NCBI GenBank assembly: GCA_946894095.1
Contig: OX335653.1
Location: 14,389,001 to 14,453,000, forward strand
DNA from: Incurvaria masculella
Taxonomy: Eukaryota; Arthropoda; Insecta; Lepidoptera; Incurvariidae
Direction: 5' to 3'
DNA length: 64,000 nucleotides
Shown piece by piece: positions 46,072 through 57,029 of this stretch. Position numbers and translations under genes: made by a program. Position 1 is the first letter of the stretch; every line of letters begins with the position of its first letter. The notes under the pieces are model-generated. The model was not told the DNA's origin. It saw nothing but the letters and a program-made list of their open reading frames with translations, and ran no database searches.

Positions 46072-46308
46072 GAAAAGGCACACAGTTCCATATCCTGACG
46101 GAATGGCAGATAAACTATTTTGAGAAACGATTCGTTCTAAAAATAGTAATGTCTACTAGAAAGGGATGCTCTGATTTTCTGGGGGGGTGCTACGGATATA
46201 GGTTGCATGGGCAGGAATAAGGGATGCAAGTTCCACAGAGCAGTACCTGTAGAACAGACTGAGCGACCCTACAAACCGTCTATGGCTCAGGGACTCCAGA
46301 ACAACGGT
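46072..46308 (-). mobile_element. LINE fragment (22420 family)
   Basis: The reverse complement matches 23285-23510: AGCCATAGACGG-like sequence, GGGTCGCTCAGTCTGTTCTA, CAGGTACTGCTCTGTGGAAC, TTGCATCCCTTATTCCTGCC, and GAACGAATCGTTTCTCAAAA. Confidence 0.85.
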
Positions 46309-46384
46309 GAGTTATGGGTCTTCAACAAGACTCCAAAAGCGCTATATTGAGTCAAAGGACGCTAACAGGTTTTTCTGATGCATC

Positions 46385-46752
46385 TGGAAATGGATAGCTA
46401 ACACCAGACCGACCGTCATGATATTAGGATAACCACACCACATGGTGCAGGTGCTGGAAACTAGGTGCCATGACAGGACCTTCCTTATATTGTTCGGCTT
46501 CATTGAAATGGATGGAAAACATGGACAATTTTCATCCATCGTTATTTAAAAGTGTAAGTAAAATGTAGGTTCCCATAATTTTACGTGGAATCCGAACCAC
46601 GGCCAGCATCAACGATTGAAAATGCTCACCTAACCTAATCTAACCTAACCTAACCTAACCTAACCTAACCTAACCTAACCCAACCGCGCTTAGAGTTGCT
46701 TCACCAAGCTTATCGTATTGCAAGGCGTCCCGCCACTGAGCTACCGAGGCTG
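46385..46752 (-). repeat. tRNA/5S-headed SINE with an internal telomere-like array
   Basis: Reversed SINE: 3' body 46385-46545, then TACGTGGAATCCGAACCACG, the array (46629-46680), CAACCGCGCTTAGAGTTGCT, and the head ending in the complement of box A TAGCTCAGTGGCGGGACG. Compare the uninterrupted relative at 48735-49105. Confidence 0.85.
46629..46680. repeat. Interstitial (CCTAA)n = (TTAGG)n array
   Basis: Ten consecutive 5-base units, one with a single change (TCTAA). TTAGG is the insect telomere repeat. Here it sits inside a SINE, far from any visible chromosome end. Confidence 0.95.
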
Positions 46753-46975
46753 ACTGAGGTACTGGGTGTTCCATCGAGGTATTACTGACGTATTCCATCG
46801 CCGCTGGTCTAATCTGTGATTATGAAAGTAAAGCAGTAGCACCGGTGAAAGCAAGGTTGTGCAATGAAAATTTTGGCATTGGATTCCATTAAATGCCGAA
46901 AACTGTGTATGTATACAGAGATTGCTTTGGAAAAGTGTTAGAATCTGAATCAAAGACACACAATGCATGTGATGT

Positions 46976-47336
46976 TGAGCGGCTCGTAGCCTAGATGCGC
47001 GGGGACTTGCCCAGCATACCAGATGTTTGGGTTCAAATCCCCGCCCCGTTCGTGAACCATTTTCTTTCTCTTTCTGATTTGGATAAGTGCATTTCGTCTC
47101 GAATGCACGCTTCGGAATCCATGTAAAACTGTAGCTCCCCTTCCCCTACTAGGGGGAAGGGTTTAAGACCGCCCGGGTTTGTCCGTGTTTCCCATTCAGT
47201 TCAGTGTAGCCGTGCTCATAAATGGAAGGTCCCGGCATGGCACCTAATTCCTTTGGGAATTTGGTGTATTGGGCTAATATCATAACGGTTGTTGTGTGGT
47301 ATTAGCCATCCATGTCAGGTTGCGTTAAAAAAATGT
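46976..47336 (+). repeat. tRNA-headed SINE, full length
   Basis: Head GCGGCTCGTAGCCTAGATGC and GGGTTCAAATCCCC; linker TTTGGATAAGTGCATTTCGT; body AATCCATGTAAAACTGTAGC, GTGTTTCCCATTCAGTTCAG, GGCATGGCACCTAATTCCTT, GTGTATTGGGCTAATATCAT; 3' end CCATGTCAGGTTGCG and an A-run. Confidence 0.92.
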
Positions 47337-48734
47337 GATATTTTCAACCTTCATATATACTGAGCATTTTTTGATGATGTAGCTGAAACGTATGAGTCCC
47401 TTCAGTTTTCCGGAAGCCTATAAACAAAGGATAGACAGATTGCCAGGAAATACGCTCAATACGCCCAAAGCATCAAGACCTAGCCAAATCCTCGCAAGGG
47501 ACCGGGATCCGAAAATATTTTATATATTTCCGATAAGATGTAATTTAATCCGATAGGGAAATTTCTTTTGGCAAACGTTGCTCGATCCTTCGCAAACAAA
47601 AGAGACGTTTGCAGAACAGACGCGTGAGATGGATCCAGCGGGTTTTAGTCTGAAAGCGAGAGGTTTTAGACGTGTTTTATCTGCAGGTATCCATTTTCAA
47701 GTCACTTTGTGTGGGGGGATACTGAGCCACTGCCAGGGGGAAAGTTAGCTTCCGATATTATTTTAACTAACTTTTCTTTGATTATCGTGTAACGGTTCCA
47801 AGATTCAAGATTTCAAGATTATTTATTTTACAACAAAGTTGATGGTTTTGAAATTATATCAGACATAATTAAAATTATCGATTAAATAGTTTAATACTTG
47901 TCATACTATAAAACCATAATTATTTCAACGAAAGCAAAACATTATCAATACAAAATAGCTCATACAAAAACATTACTAAATTGTTTTAAAAATCGATTAG
48001 ACCATGCTTTAGTAAGTTTAATAAATATGTGTTTCTTTTAAATCTGTTGAAGTTGTAAGTTGAGTTTTAGGAGTATGCTAAGCGAGTGACAAATTCTCCG
48101 GTAATAAATAATAAATCCTGACGTAATATTACTATCCTTGGAATAATAACTCCGATGGAGATTCGCAGATGCTCAGCTGCGATTATTTTCCTCTATTGGT
48201 ATTAAATGATTAAGGTCATTTAGTAGGTTGGTTAAAACAATATAAAGGCATGGTGCCGCTAGAATTTTCAAGAAGTTTTTAATAATATAAATTATTTCCA
48301 GATTTTACAAAGTGGTATTCGCTTTAAAATCGTATGTGCTATTAACAATCTAGACCATAAATTAATTAAGTTTCACTCAAATGAGTTCAGCGGATACAGC
48401 ACGAACGATTAACTCATAGTCTAGGACCGATTTCTGACGTTTTGCAGTGATTTCCACGTTCGATATTTTAAAGTTGTGTGACCACTCGGTTTATATAATT
48501 TCAACTCAACTAATGGATTTTTTGCATTTAGCAGAAATGCATTTTGCATATGCATTTTGGTAATCAGTTTTCGCTAAGTCAAGCGTCCGGGTTTTTCGCC
48601 AGCAAAACATACGCCTGAAATATTGGCGGATTTCTCCTCCGGTGACACTGTCTCTAGTGAAAGCCAACAGTCCTCAAGTTGGCGGAGCACACTTTGAGGC
48701 CTCAAAACCTTTGATTTTAGCACTGCTTAGTATT
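47337..48734. other. Unassigned AT-rich sequence
   Basis: No gene. GATTCAAGATTTCAAGATTA near 47802 may be a retroelement end. Confidence 0.35.
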
Positions 48735-49105
48735 GGAATGTAACTGGACATGGATGACTGATAACAAACTGAACGTCTCATATTAGCCTAACACACCACA
48801 TGGGAACTAGGTGCCATGCCAGGACCTTCCTTATATGGCTCGGCTGTATTGAACTGGATGGAAAACACGGTCAATTTTCATTGCCGCTTTGACCATCGTT
48901 CATTCAATGTGATGGCACCAACTCGGGCGGGATTACCACCTAGTAAGTAAGGAAGGGGACCTGCCATTTTACGTGGAATCTGAACCGCGGCCAGCCACAA
49001 CGGTTGAAAATAGTCACCCATCCAGAACCCAACCACGCTCAGAGGTGCTTACCCAGCTTATCGAATAGCAAGGCGTCGCACCACTGGGCTATGCCAGGAC
49101 CTTCC
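48735..49105 (-). repeat. tRNA/5S-headed SINE, near full length
   Basis: Reversed. 3' body TGTAACTGGACATGGATGAC to 48970, then the complement of GGCTGGCCGCGGTTCAGA. A 5S-like segment (complement of GGTTCTGGATGGGTGAC at 49010-49035 and of GGTAAGCACCTCTGAGCG) and a box-A-like TAGCCCAGTGGTGCGACG follow. Another SINE 3' scrap follows at 49085-49215. Confidence 0.85.
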
Positions 49106-49574
49106 TTGGTTTGCACGGATACATTGAACTCGATAAAAATACACAGAAACACGTTCTGTCATAACATTAATTATTATACAAGGAAAATAGGTGACATGCC
49201 AAGATCACGGCTATATTATATTACACGGTTACATTGAAAACACAGACAATATTGGGATTAGCCCAACACTTAGTAGTTAGTTCCTTCCTTCAGTTTTCCG
49301 TGGAATCCAAACCACGAACGACGAGTCCCGTAGTCGCCTCTTACGACATGCACGGGAAGTGATGCAGAGCGCATTCTTACCCACACAGCAAGGAAACTTC
49401 AGATGTTTTAAAGTTGGAGAGGATAGAGGAAATTCATTATAAAAATATGTATCCGCATACTTGGAATTTCCCAGAAACCGATTGAACTGACGAAACGTGT
49501 CCTTCACCTTTGATCGTATGGACATATCAGTTAAGGAAAATATCCATATACTCAAATTGTGCCTTAAAATAATT

Positions 49575-49800
49575 TATCGGAGCGGCTTTTAGCTCAGGGG
49601 CGCAGGGACTCTATACCAGAGTCCCTTCGATCTCCGCACCACTTTCTTTCTCTTCCTTGGTTGGATAAGTGCATTTATTCACGAATCCGAGCTGTCCCAG
49701 GTTTCGGAATCCATGTAAAACTGTAGGCCCCCTTCCCCCACTAGGTGATGGGTCTAAGCTCATCTAGGTTGATACCATCGTATTCAATAAAATGTGATAT
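49575..49800 (+). repeat. tRNA-headed SINE, 3'-truncated
   Basis: Head GCGGCTTTTAGCTCAGGGGC; the box B region is shortened; linker TTGGATAAGTGCATTTATTC; body AATCCATGTAAAACTGTAGG, CCCCCACTAGGTGATGGGTC. Confidence 0.85.
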
Positions 49801-50684
49801 CAATAAAAAGTGCGACCGTGAAAAAACATCTATATTTTCAATCCACACACACACAGCGTTAAGGCCCTGGTACTAGCCAAATCGCAAAGTTCGACGAGCC
49901 ACCCCAAGTTACTAACTAAGTCTGAGGATTAGAAGTGTCATTCTTACAATATATGATTCCTTGTTTAGGAATCAACCTATTTTTGTTAACGTGTTTTTTT
50001 CTTTTTCTATACAAAATACATTGCGGAAACAGTGTCCATTTCCGGCCTTTTTTGACTAAATGTAGAAATCTAAAAGCAAATTGAATTATTTGTTTATGCA
50101 TATATGCTATTTTTGCCTATATCTAGAAATCATATTACTTTCAGATTTCTAACATAAAAAATGGACTTTATTAATATTATTATTATTTAAATAACTGATG
50201 GAATAAAAAATATTAACAATCCATTATCAGCGTTTCACTACATATTATTACATTTGTTTAAAGGTGAATTTGTATGGCGCGAGTAGTTGGCTAGTCCTAG
50301 CGCCTTAATGGAAGGCCCTGGCATGGCACCTAATTATTCGGAAATGCGGTGTGCTGGGCTAATATCATGAAAGAAAACCTACCAAAACCCAATTCGTCAC
50401 ATATTACCTCCTATTATTTTTCCATTGCTACACGTTTTTCTCGGTACTCTGTCGAAATGTCAGAGCCAACTCTCACAATGAACGTTATTTTAAAACTCAC
50501 ACGTTTTCTTTCCGCAGTCTCGGAACAAGCTTGTATGGTAGCATTTACAATGTTGCCAGCGCTATTTCTACTTATCATTGGAATAAAGTTCAATGATCTA
50601 AAAGGTATATTATTATGCTACGTATGTACAGAAATATAGCTTAAAGGCAGGGTTGATGTCTGCGTTTTGTTGCGAAACCCGACT
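49801..50684. other. Unassigned; one SINE scrap
   Basis: A SINE body scrap (CTGGCATGGCACCTAATTAT) lies at 50310-50375. A 96-residue open frame at 50349-50639 begins inside that scrap and shows no family motif. Confidence 0.4.
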
Positions 50685-51234
50685 TTAAGGTGGCCCATCC
50701 CGCTCATCTCCCCATACAAAAGGGGAAAGAAGATCACGCCCATATGTCTTGTCAGAGATCCAAAATTTTGCTCAAAATAGCTTTATTTGATCGAACTAGA
50801 TGTCTGATGACCATTGGCATTGTAAAATTGTGTTTGATTTCCAAGTTATAACGTCCAAAAGTTCGAATTTTTCGCGCGTTTTATATAATAACTTTGGAGG
50901 TGGATTATGCAATGATAAAGTAAGGACATCTTAAAAAGATTAGTCATCAGACATAGCTTATTTAATCAAGATTTATAATCTTTTAGGTTTTTGTTAGATT
51001 TTTTACTACAGCGGTCGTGGTTTACTTTTAGCTATAAGTCGTTTTGAAATTAAAATTTTCGTAAATCTTACCAAATCATACACTATGCACATTGTCTTTT
51101 TTGTGGACAGGTTGCATCTTCCTCATCACGGAGCCTGTCTTATTCTTTGAAACAGAGAAGGTCCCAGAGCGCAACAGCACGGTTTTGTACCGTGCCCGCG
51201 AATGAGTTAGGCCCGCCGGGTTGGGCCACCTTAA
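50685..51234 (+). mobile_element. TTAA-flanked MITE, family T2 copy 2
   Basis: TTAA at 50685-50688 and 51231-51234; ends GGTGGCCCATCCCG and CGGGTTGGGCCACC. The interior matches 39192-39738 in reverse nearly throughout. Confidence 0.9.
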
Positions 51235-51714
51235 GGCTCTAACTGACTCCAGCGTTCAGCGAACAAACGATAATGGTGATCTCCGGAAGCATTGAGTTTT
51301 CGTTAGGGTTCATTGTTGCATGCGGGTGAAAAACGAGCGCGACGAAGCGAAATTTATGTTTTTGACCTATAAAGTCTACTTCTTAAAGTGAATTAATGTA
51401 TTTTTCACGCTTATTCACTAGATAAATATATGATCTTCTAAGAAAAACAATAAATTGTCTAAATCATATATGGTTTTCCAAGCGAAAAGTTCAAAAACCT
51501 TGTAAAAACCTAGTAATTAGGTGTTCACAAACATATATTTTTTAAAGAATATAAGAAACTCCTTAAAACCGATTTATGAAATACTACATAGATGATAGTC
51601 TTAACTTTGATATTTCGAATTTTCTACGGGTATTCATTTTTAACCGACGCGGCGACGCTGAGATAAAATAAAAATAAACCCAAAATATTGGAGGTTAGCG
51701 TCATATGGAGCCTT

Positions 51715-52126
51715 TTAAGGGCGTGATAACACCTGATCGCATTCAGTTCAGTTGCGCGTAAGTGATTTCATATTTTATTGTTTTTAAAAATAACTACTAC
51801 TTATTTTGGAATTTTAAAAAGGGTCAAGATGCATTGATGGCTCAGCCATATTTGAAACTTATAACGTTAAAATCTGATGCTCCTTTTCTGTTTTAAATTT
51901 TTTATGAAAGTTTATGATTTTTTTTTTCGAATTTGAGAACACAAATCACCAGATACTTAGAGTTGTATCTTTAAATTATTGCTAGAACATCACTCTAAAT
52001 ATTTACTTTTTTTATTATTAAAATTCGCTGTGGATATTTCAAAATATTATGATGAAAGAAATTAAGTGAAAAATTTCACTTAATTTCTTATTAATCTGAA
52101 CGCAATTGCCTCTTACATGCCCTTAA
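51715..52126 (+). mobile_element. TTAA-flanked MITE, family T1 copy 2
   Basis: TTAA at 51715-51718 and 52123-52126; start AAGGGCGTGATAACACCTGA, end TCTTACATGCCC. Interior landmarks AAGATGCATTGATGG and GTATCTTTAAATTATTGC as in 7585-7991. Confidence 0.8.
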
Positions 52127-52559
52127 CAGCATCCTCATACCCAAACATTTTGGACCAATTTTTGCGATTAAAAAGAGATAGCCAGAGCCCGACGTCACTT
52201 AGTTAGAGCAGCTCGGAATAGTTCTTTCTAAATGTGTTTTTTTATTGTTTCGTTAAAGTAATTGGAAAAAGTTTAACATGTTCTTCACTGAATGGGTAGA
52301 AAATATTAAGATCTTTGAAACAATATTAAAATAAATATAACTTAATATCAATATAAGCCGCAAATTTAAAAAAGAATATATTTGAGACCTGATTTCAACA
52401 TTTTTTTCCATGCATAAAATATCAATTTCTGTATCATTTCTCTTTCTGTTTTGGTAGAACGTTAGCTGGAATTATACATGTTTTTTTTTCATGTTCTCAT
52501 TCCATAAAGATCAGGAACTTGACGCAATCAAACCACTCGCGTTGGCTAGCATAATAATC

Positions 52560-52830
52560 TTAAGGTGGGCCTTCCCGCTCAACTCCCTATACAAATGTAG
52601 ACAGAAGATCAGGCGCATATTTCTTGTCGGGGATCCAAAATTATATTCACAACAGCGTCTTTAATCGAACTAGATGCTTGATGGCCATCAGTATTGTCAA
52701 ATAGTGTTGGGCTTCTAAATTGTAAAATCCAAAAGTTCTAATTTTTCGCGCGCCTAACACAATTAAGTTTCTACATGGATTAATCAAAGATATAACAAAA
52801 ACATCTAAATAATTTGCTGTAAATGTATAC
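52560..52830 (+). mobile_element. T2 element, diverged partial copy
   Basis: TTAAGGTGGGCCTTCCCGCTC then ATCGAACTAGATGCTTGATG and TTTTTCGCGCGCC match T2. Similarity fades after about 52830 and the right end is missing. Confidence 0.75.
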
Positions 52831-52959
52831 CATGTTTTATGTTAATTTCTTAACGCCCCTCAAGAAATTGAAAGTTTTATAGTTGTTGTGAAAATATTAT
52901 TGTATCAATTTCCGTTTGTGGGTATAACGGACATAACGCTGTCCCTCCGTCCCCTTTCT

Positions 52960-53240
52960 ACCTTCGCTCAAAGCGGAACAGGCAGAAAATTCACAAATTC
53001 ACAGTCGAAATAAAAAAAATAAGAACCCACAGATCCTCTAGATCCTTTCTCTGTAGGATCGGTAAACAATGGAATGAACCGAGTTATTTCCCCCAAACTA
53101 CGATTTAGGGTCCTTTAAGCGTGGTGTGAAGAAGCACCTGACCGACTTGCAAGGTTTTCGCAGCCACGCTGAATGTTCGAAAACCCATGGCCATCGTCGG
53201 GCACCTTAATAGGTCCCGGCGTACGCCATATGTCTTTATT
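52960..53240 (+). mobile_element. LINE 3'-end-like repeat, copy 4
   Basis: TTATTTCCCCCAAACTACGA, GGTCCTTTAAGCGTGGTGTG, ACCGACTTGCAAGGTTTTCG, GGCACCTTAATAGGTCCCGG, CGTACGCCATATG. Confidence 0.65.
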
Positions 53241-53362
53241 TCAGACAAAAAATAAGGACGGATATATTTTAATTTTAAAATTATCACCAACCTGGGATTG
53301 TGCACTCCACCCTAAGCTATCTACTGAGTCCATTCACTACGTTCATTACTCTCCCGACGATT

Positions 53363-53545
53363 TCAACAATGAAAAGCCTCTCCGCCGTAATCCAGCGGCG
53401 GGAAACATATCGATTGGCAACGGGGCAGGCTGTCCCAATATCCTCGCTCGAGCTGCGCAATTTGTTCTGCCAAGTCGTCCCGCGGGAGCCATGCGAGCAC
53501 GTCCCGGAGTCTTAGCGGGGGCAGCTCACGCAATCTCGACTCCAT
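53363..53545 (-). other. Small GC-rich ORF with an F-box-like segment
   Basis: An ATG in good context (AAAATGG, 53543-53545) opens 60 codons: MESRLRELPPLRLRDVLAWL, PRDDLAEQIA, then LERGYWDSLP, ending at TGA. The pattern L-P-x-L-x-L-x-D-V-L-x-W-L-P-x-x-D-L followed by a Trp recalls an F-box N-terminus. GC content and codon use stand out from the flanks. It may be a gene fragment or retrocopy. Short, so weak. Confidence 0.35.
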
Positions 53546-53608
53546 TTTCCACCGCCATATTAACATATGACTACGCGATTTCCTTTGTCCACAGTGTAAT
53601 GTAGCCAT

Positions 53609-54269
53609 ATGTTTATAGAACGGTCGTGTTACGATTAATTATAGGGATTTAATAATATGTAGGCAGTTCGGGCTGTGCCGTTACATTTATACTATTTCTC
53701 ATATGATAAGGCTGAAAATTTGGTTTAAAAAAATATTTTGATGGCACAATTCTTGAAGAAACTTATGGTATTTTAAACAACACGCTACGACCCTAAAGGG
53801 TCGAGCAATAAAAACGTACAATGAACGCTAAGCGAAAACAAAAAGATGATTGTTGCCACCCATAATTTAGAATTCTCCTATGGTCCCTCATCCCGTAATC
53901 AATGCCTCTTACTGAGACAATGTTTAAGATAAGTTATAAATATATGATGACCTGCATCACTGGTCGATTTATCTACACAATTCATCTTATTAAGATTAAA
54001 AATTCATCTTACTTGCTAAGTAAAAAAAGTATATTTTCATATAAAAGATCTCGTTTACGAATAAATGGCAAGATAGTTCAAAATTAAAAAAAAAAATTAA
54101 TTGTTGTAATTATTTTCAGAAACCTGATAAGTTAGAATTTTAAAGCAATTACATAAGAATTACCCAACGTTTCAAGTTCCGTAAATTTAAATTTCGTAAT
54201 AATCCTCTGAATAGCAAATATCCCACGGTCCGATAGCCGAATTAATATTGACTCGTTGAGCCGTTCGGC
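53609..54269. other. Unassigned AT-rich sequence
   Basis: No gene or clear repeat. Confidence 0.35.
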
Positions 54270-54595
54270 GCAAGTGCCCCGGAACAACCAATCGCTGGCG
54301 TGCAAGCTCATTTACTTGCGCCAGTAAGCCTGATTTGTTCGTATAAAATTGCGATAAATTTGCCCCTGCTGTATTCAGTTCCTTTATTAAAACTCTGCGC
54401 GTTTCATACGCACGCGATCTGAGTCGAGCTAGTGTCGAAGGAAGCTGTACACGGAATTAAGTCGGTCTAAGAGTTATTTATTTATTTTATGTTAGCAATT
54501 TAAAAAAAAGTTGGTTAGTAAGATAAATCTGTATTTCGAGAACAGGGCCACCTACCGGGTCCAACTATAGCTTAGAACCATCCAGGAGACCCCGT
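54270..54595 (+). promoter_or_regulatory. Candidate TATA promoter, first exon and splice donor
   Basis: A CCAAT motif (AACCAATCG near 54280), TATAAAA at 54342-54348, and the initiator ATTCAGTT with A at 54377 are spaced as in an insect core promoter. About 215 bases of leader without a useful ORF follow. It ends at a consensus donor CCC|GTAAGTA (exon end 54593). The gene body would be to the right, beyond the recognisable repeats. Confidence 0.4.
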
Positions 54596-54679
54596 AAGTA
54601 CAAAAACAAGTCAAGCTGTTTATGAGGAGAAGAATTACGATACACGCAATTTTATAAATAAAGATCTGTAATCATTTCA

Positions 54680-54797
54680 GCTTTCTACATATTATGGTTC
54701 ATGAGATGCAGCCCTGTGACAGACGGACGGACGGACGAACTGACGGACGAACAGCGGAGGCTTGGTTCCGTTTGGCATCCTTTACGAAACCCTAAAA
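54680..54797 (-). mobile_element. GGGTTCCGTACC-family element, fragment
   Basis: TTATGGTTCATGAGATGCAG, CCCTGTGACAGACGGACGG, CAGCGGAGGCTT and AAACCCTAAAA; the left half is missing. Confidence 0.8.
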
Positions 54798-55129
54798 CGC
54801 ATCGATATACATTTATTCATTTTATAACTGCACAAATGAGAAAAGTGTCCTCACCAGCATAAACAGTTGGTGGAACTTTTTACTCTGTAAGACTAATTGA
54901 CCCGGCATGTATCTCCAAGGTGGGTCGGGTTATATGGACAATGCGAGCCGGGTACGTGAAATATTCCGTCTACATTCGTCACCTTGGACCCGGGCTCTCG
55001 ATATGTCGACAGGGTTCCCATTACGATTGTTCGAAACTAGTTTGACTGCTAAATGTAACAGTGAGCTTTTGGCATCGAGTTTTATTTCACTTGCTGGCAG
55101 TTCGACCAATGTATTCCGACGGAAAATAT

Positions 55130-55330
55130 TTTTATGTAACTGGACGTACTGGACTACCGATACATCACATGGAAGCTAGGTGCAATGCCAGGACCTTCCT
55201 TATATTGCACGGGTACATTGAACTGGATGGAAAATGCGGACAATTTTCATTGCCGCTTTGACCATCGATCGCTCAATGCGACTGTTGAACTCGGGCGGGA
55301 TTACTCCTATTGCCTTAGTAACAAGGAAGG
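55130..55330 (-). repeat. SINE body and 3' part
   Basis: TTTTATGTAACTGGACGTAC, AAGCTAGGTGCAATGCCAGG, ATTGCACGGGTACATTGAAC, TTTTCATTGCCGCTTTGACC. Confidence 0.85.
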
Positions 55331-55335
55331 AGGGA

Positions 55336-55480
55336 CCTACGCCAGCCTCGATTCGATAAGTTTGGTAAAACACCTCTGAGCGCGGTTAGGTTCTGGATGG
55401 GTGACCGTTTTCAACCGTTCAGGCTGGCCGTGGTTCGTATTCAACGTAAAACTACATAAAAAAACATGTTCGGTTAAATA
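55336..55480 (+). repeat. 5S-like SINE head
   Basis: GCCAGCCTCGATTCGATAAG, CACCTCTGAGCGCGGTTAGG, TTCTGGATGGGTGACCG and AGGCTGGCCGTGGTTCG. The middle part matches the internal control region of 5S rRNA (family pattern GCGCGGTTAGTACTTGGATG then GGTGACCG). It lies next to, and inverted relative to, the SINE body at 55130. Confidence 0.8.
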
Positions 55481-57029
55481 AAAACAAAAACATGGAATCC
55501 GGACCACGACCGACACATGCTTTAATCGCATCTTACGACATGGGAAGTAATCAAATTTGTATTCTTTTCAAACGCCTTCAGATATATACGGCATAACTTA
55601 TGATAAATTTGTAAACTTATTCAAAATAGTTAATGTGGCCATAAAATTACGAGATCTAGCCTCAGGCGGTCGTTTCCTTGGGCCGAAGTGGGGTGTAAAC
55701 CTTAAATTACTTGGAATTACCCTAAATATCAGGAGCATCTTGCGGAGCCAGATGTTCAAGAGAGCAAAAGTGTTAATACATAACTTGTTTTATGTAGCTG
55801 AGCTGGGGTGGCGACTGAAGCTGCGTAGCCAGTTTTTAGTGATGACCTACACTGATAGTAGCGCTGGCCAGCCAATTCGCTAACGATTTCGCTCATTTAT
55901 GATGTTCTCAAGTTTCAACAGAACGTAAGAACACGCAACAACTTTACAGGACGCGATTGAATACACCGAACATTAGATGTTGCGGGTCCCGAATTCGTAG
56001 GCGATTTGACTACCATCCAAACCGTTTTATCGCAACCCGACAATCTGGTAAAAAATAATAATTTTAAATTCGGTCCAGACGTCTTCGAGTAATCGGTGAA
56101 CATCCGGCGAAAAATCCGGCGAATTGAGAACTTCCTCCTTTTTTTAAGTCGGTTAAAAAAGGTCAGACCTGGCACCAGTCTGCAACGATTTTATTTAAAA
56201 TTAATTTTTTGCGAGCCTCACTGCAACTCTCCTACATCTCTAAGCTTGAATGTTAGAGAATGCCTTTTGGCATAAATGTGCCGTATGGCTGCAAATAAAA
56301 TATTTTTTATTTCTTTTTATTTCAAAATTATCTGGCCAATTCAACTATACTAGATGCAAAGTGTGAAAAGGTAAGTGATAAAAATTACTGGACAAAGTAT
56401 TTTTGTACCTAACCCTTATTTATGACTAAAGTAAATCTACCTTCACGCTATTACGAGATCATCGCAAGGAAATGGTTGTTCTGATAACACGTGTTTCATA
56501 GTTCAGCCTACAAAAACAGTGTTGAAGGAACTATATGGATAACATTTAACGCAAATAAAGTTGACATCTTATTTCTCAGTGGAGAAATCGATCACTCGAT
56601 GCTGAATCAGAAAGGTGAATACGACACATTCGCAGTGGCCGCCCCTGCCGCTCTCAATACCGGCGTTGTTCGCATTCGTACCGCACACATATTTTCGCAA
56701 CAATACCATGTTATAAGCGGCTTTTGCAATTTCCGTAAGGTGTAGCCGAGCGCGTGAGGTCCACATTGCACAAGCTATCGGGAGTGAAACTCATTGAGAT
56801 GCCGATTGGTTTTTCGGTGAAAAAAAATATGCATTCGATTTGCCAAGGTAACAATTTAGATCGAACTGTTTGTGAAGCGAGGTTGTGGAAATGTTCGAGT
56901 GCATTTATTAAAGTGTGACGCGAGATATTCAAAATCAAGGCGAACTTTGTTGGTAGCGAGCATAGAAAACCTGGGTTTGGGTTAAAAAACAAAACAAGTG
57001 GAAGTCGGACTCGCGTACCGAGTTGTTCA
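55481..57029. other. Unassigned
   Basis: There is an open frame of 108 residues at 55557-55883 with no known motif, a CTTTTTTTAAGTCGGTTAAA repeat end near 56138, and a GTCGGACTCGCGTACC scrap at 57003. No gene is supported. Confidence 0.35.

Noticed and set aside
46629..46680. Chromosome end
   Set aside because: The TTAGG-type array is short and continues into SINE and unique sequence on both sides.
55378..55412. 5S rRNA gene
   Set aside because: Only the internal segment matches; the rest of 5S is absent and the flanks are SINE.
55557..55883. 108-residue + frame
   Set aside because: No motif, no splice or promoter context; kept only as an unassigned note.
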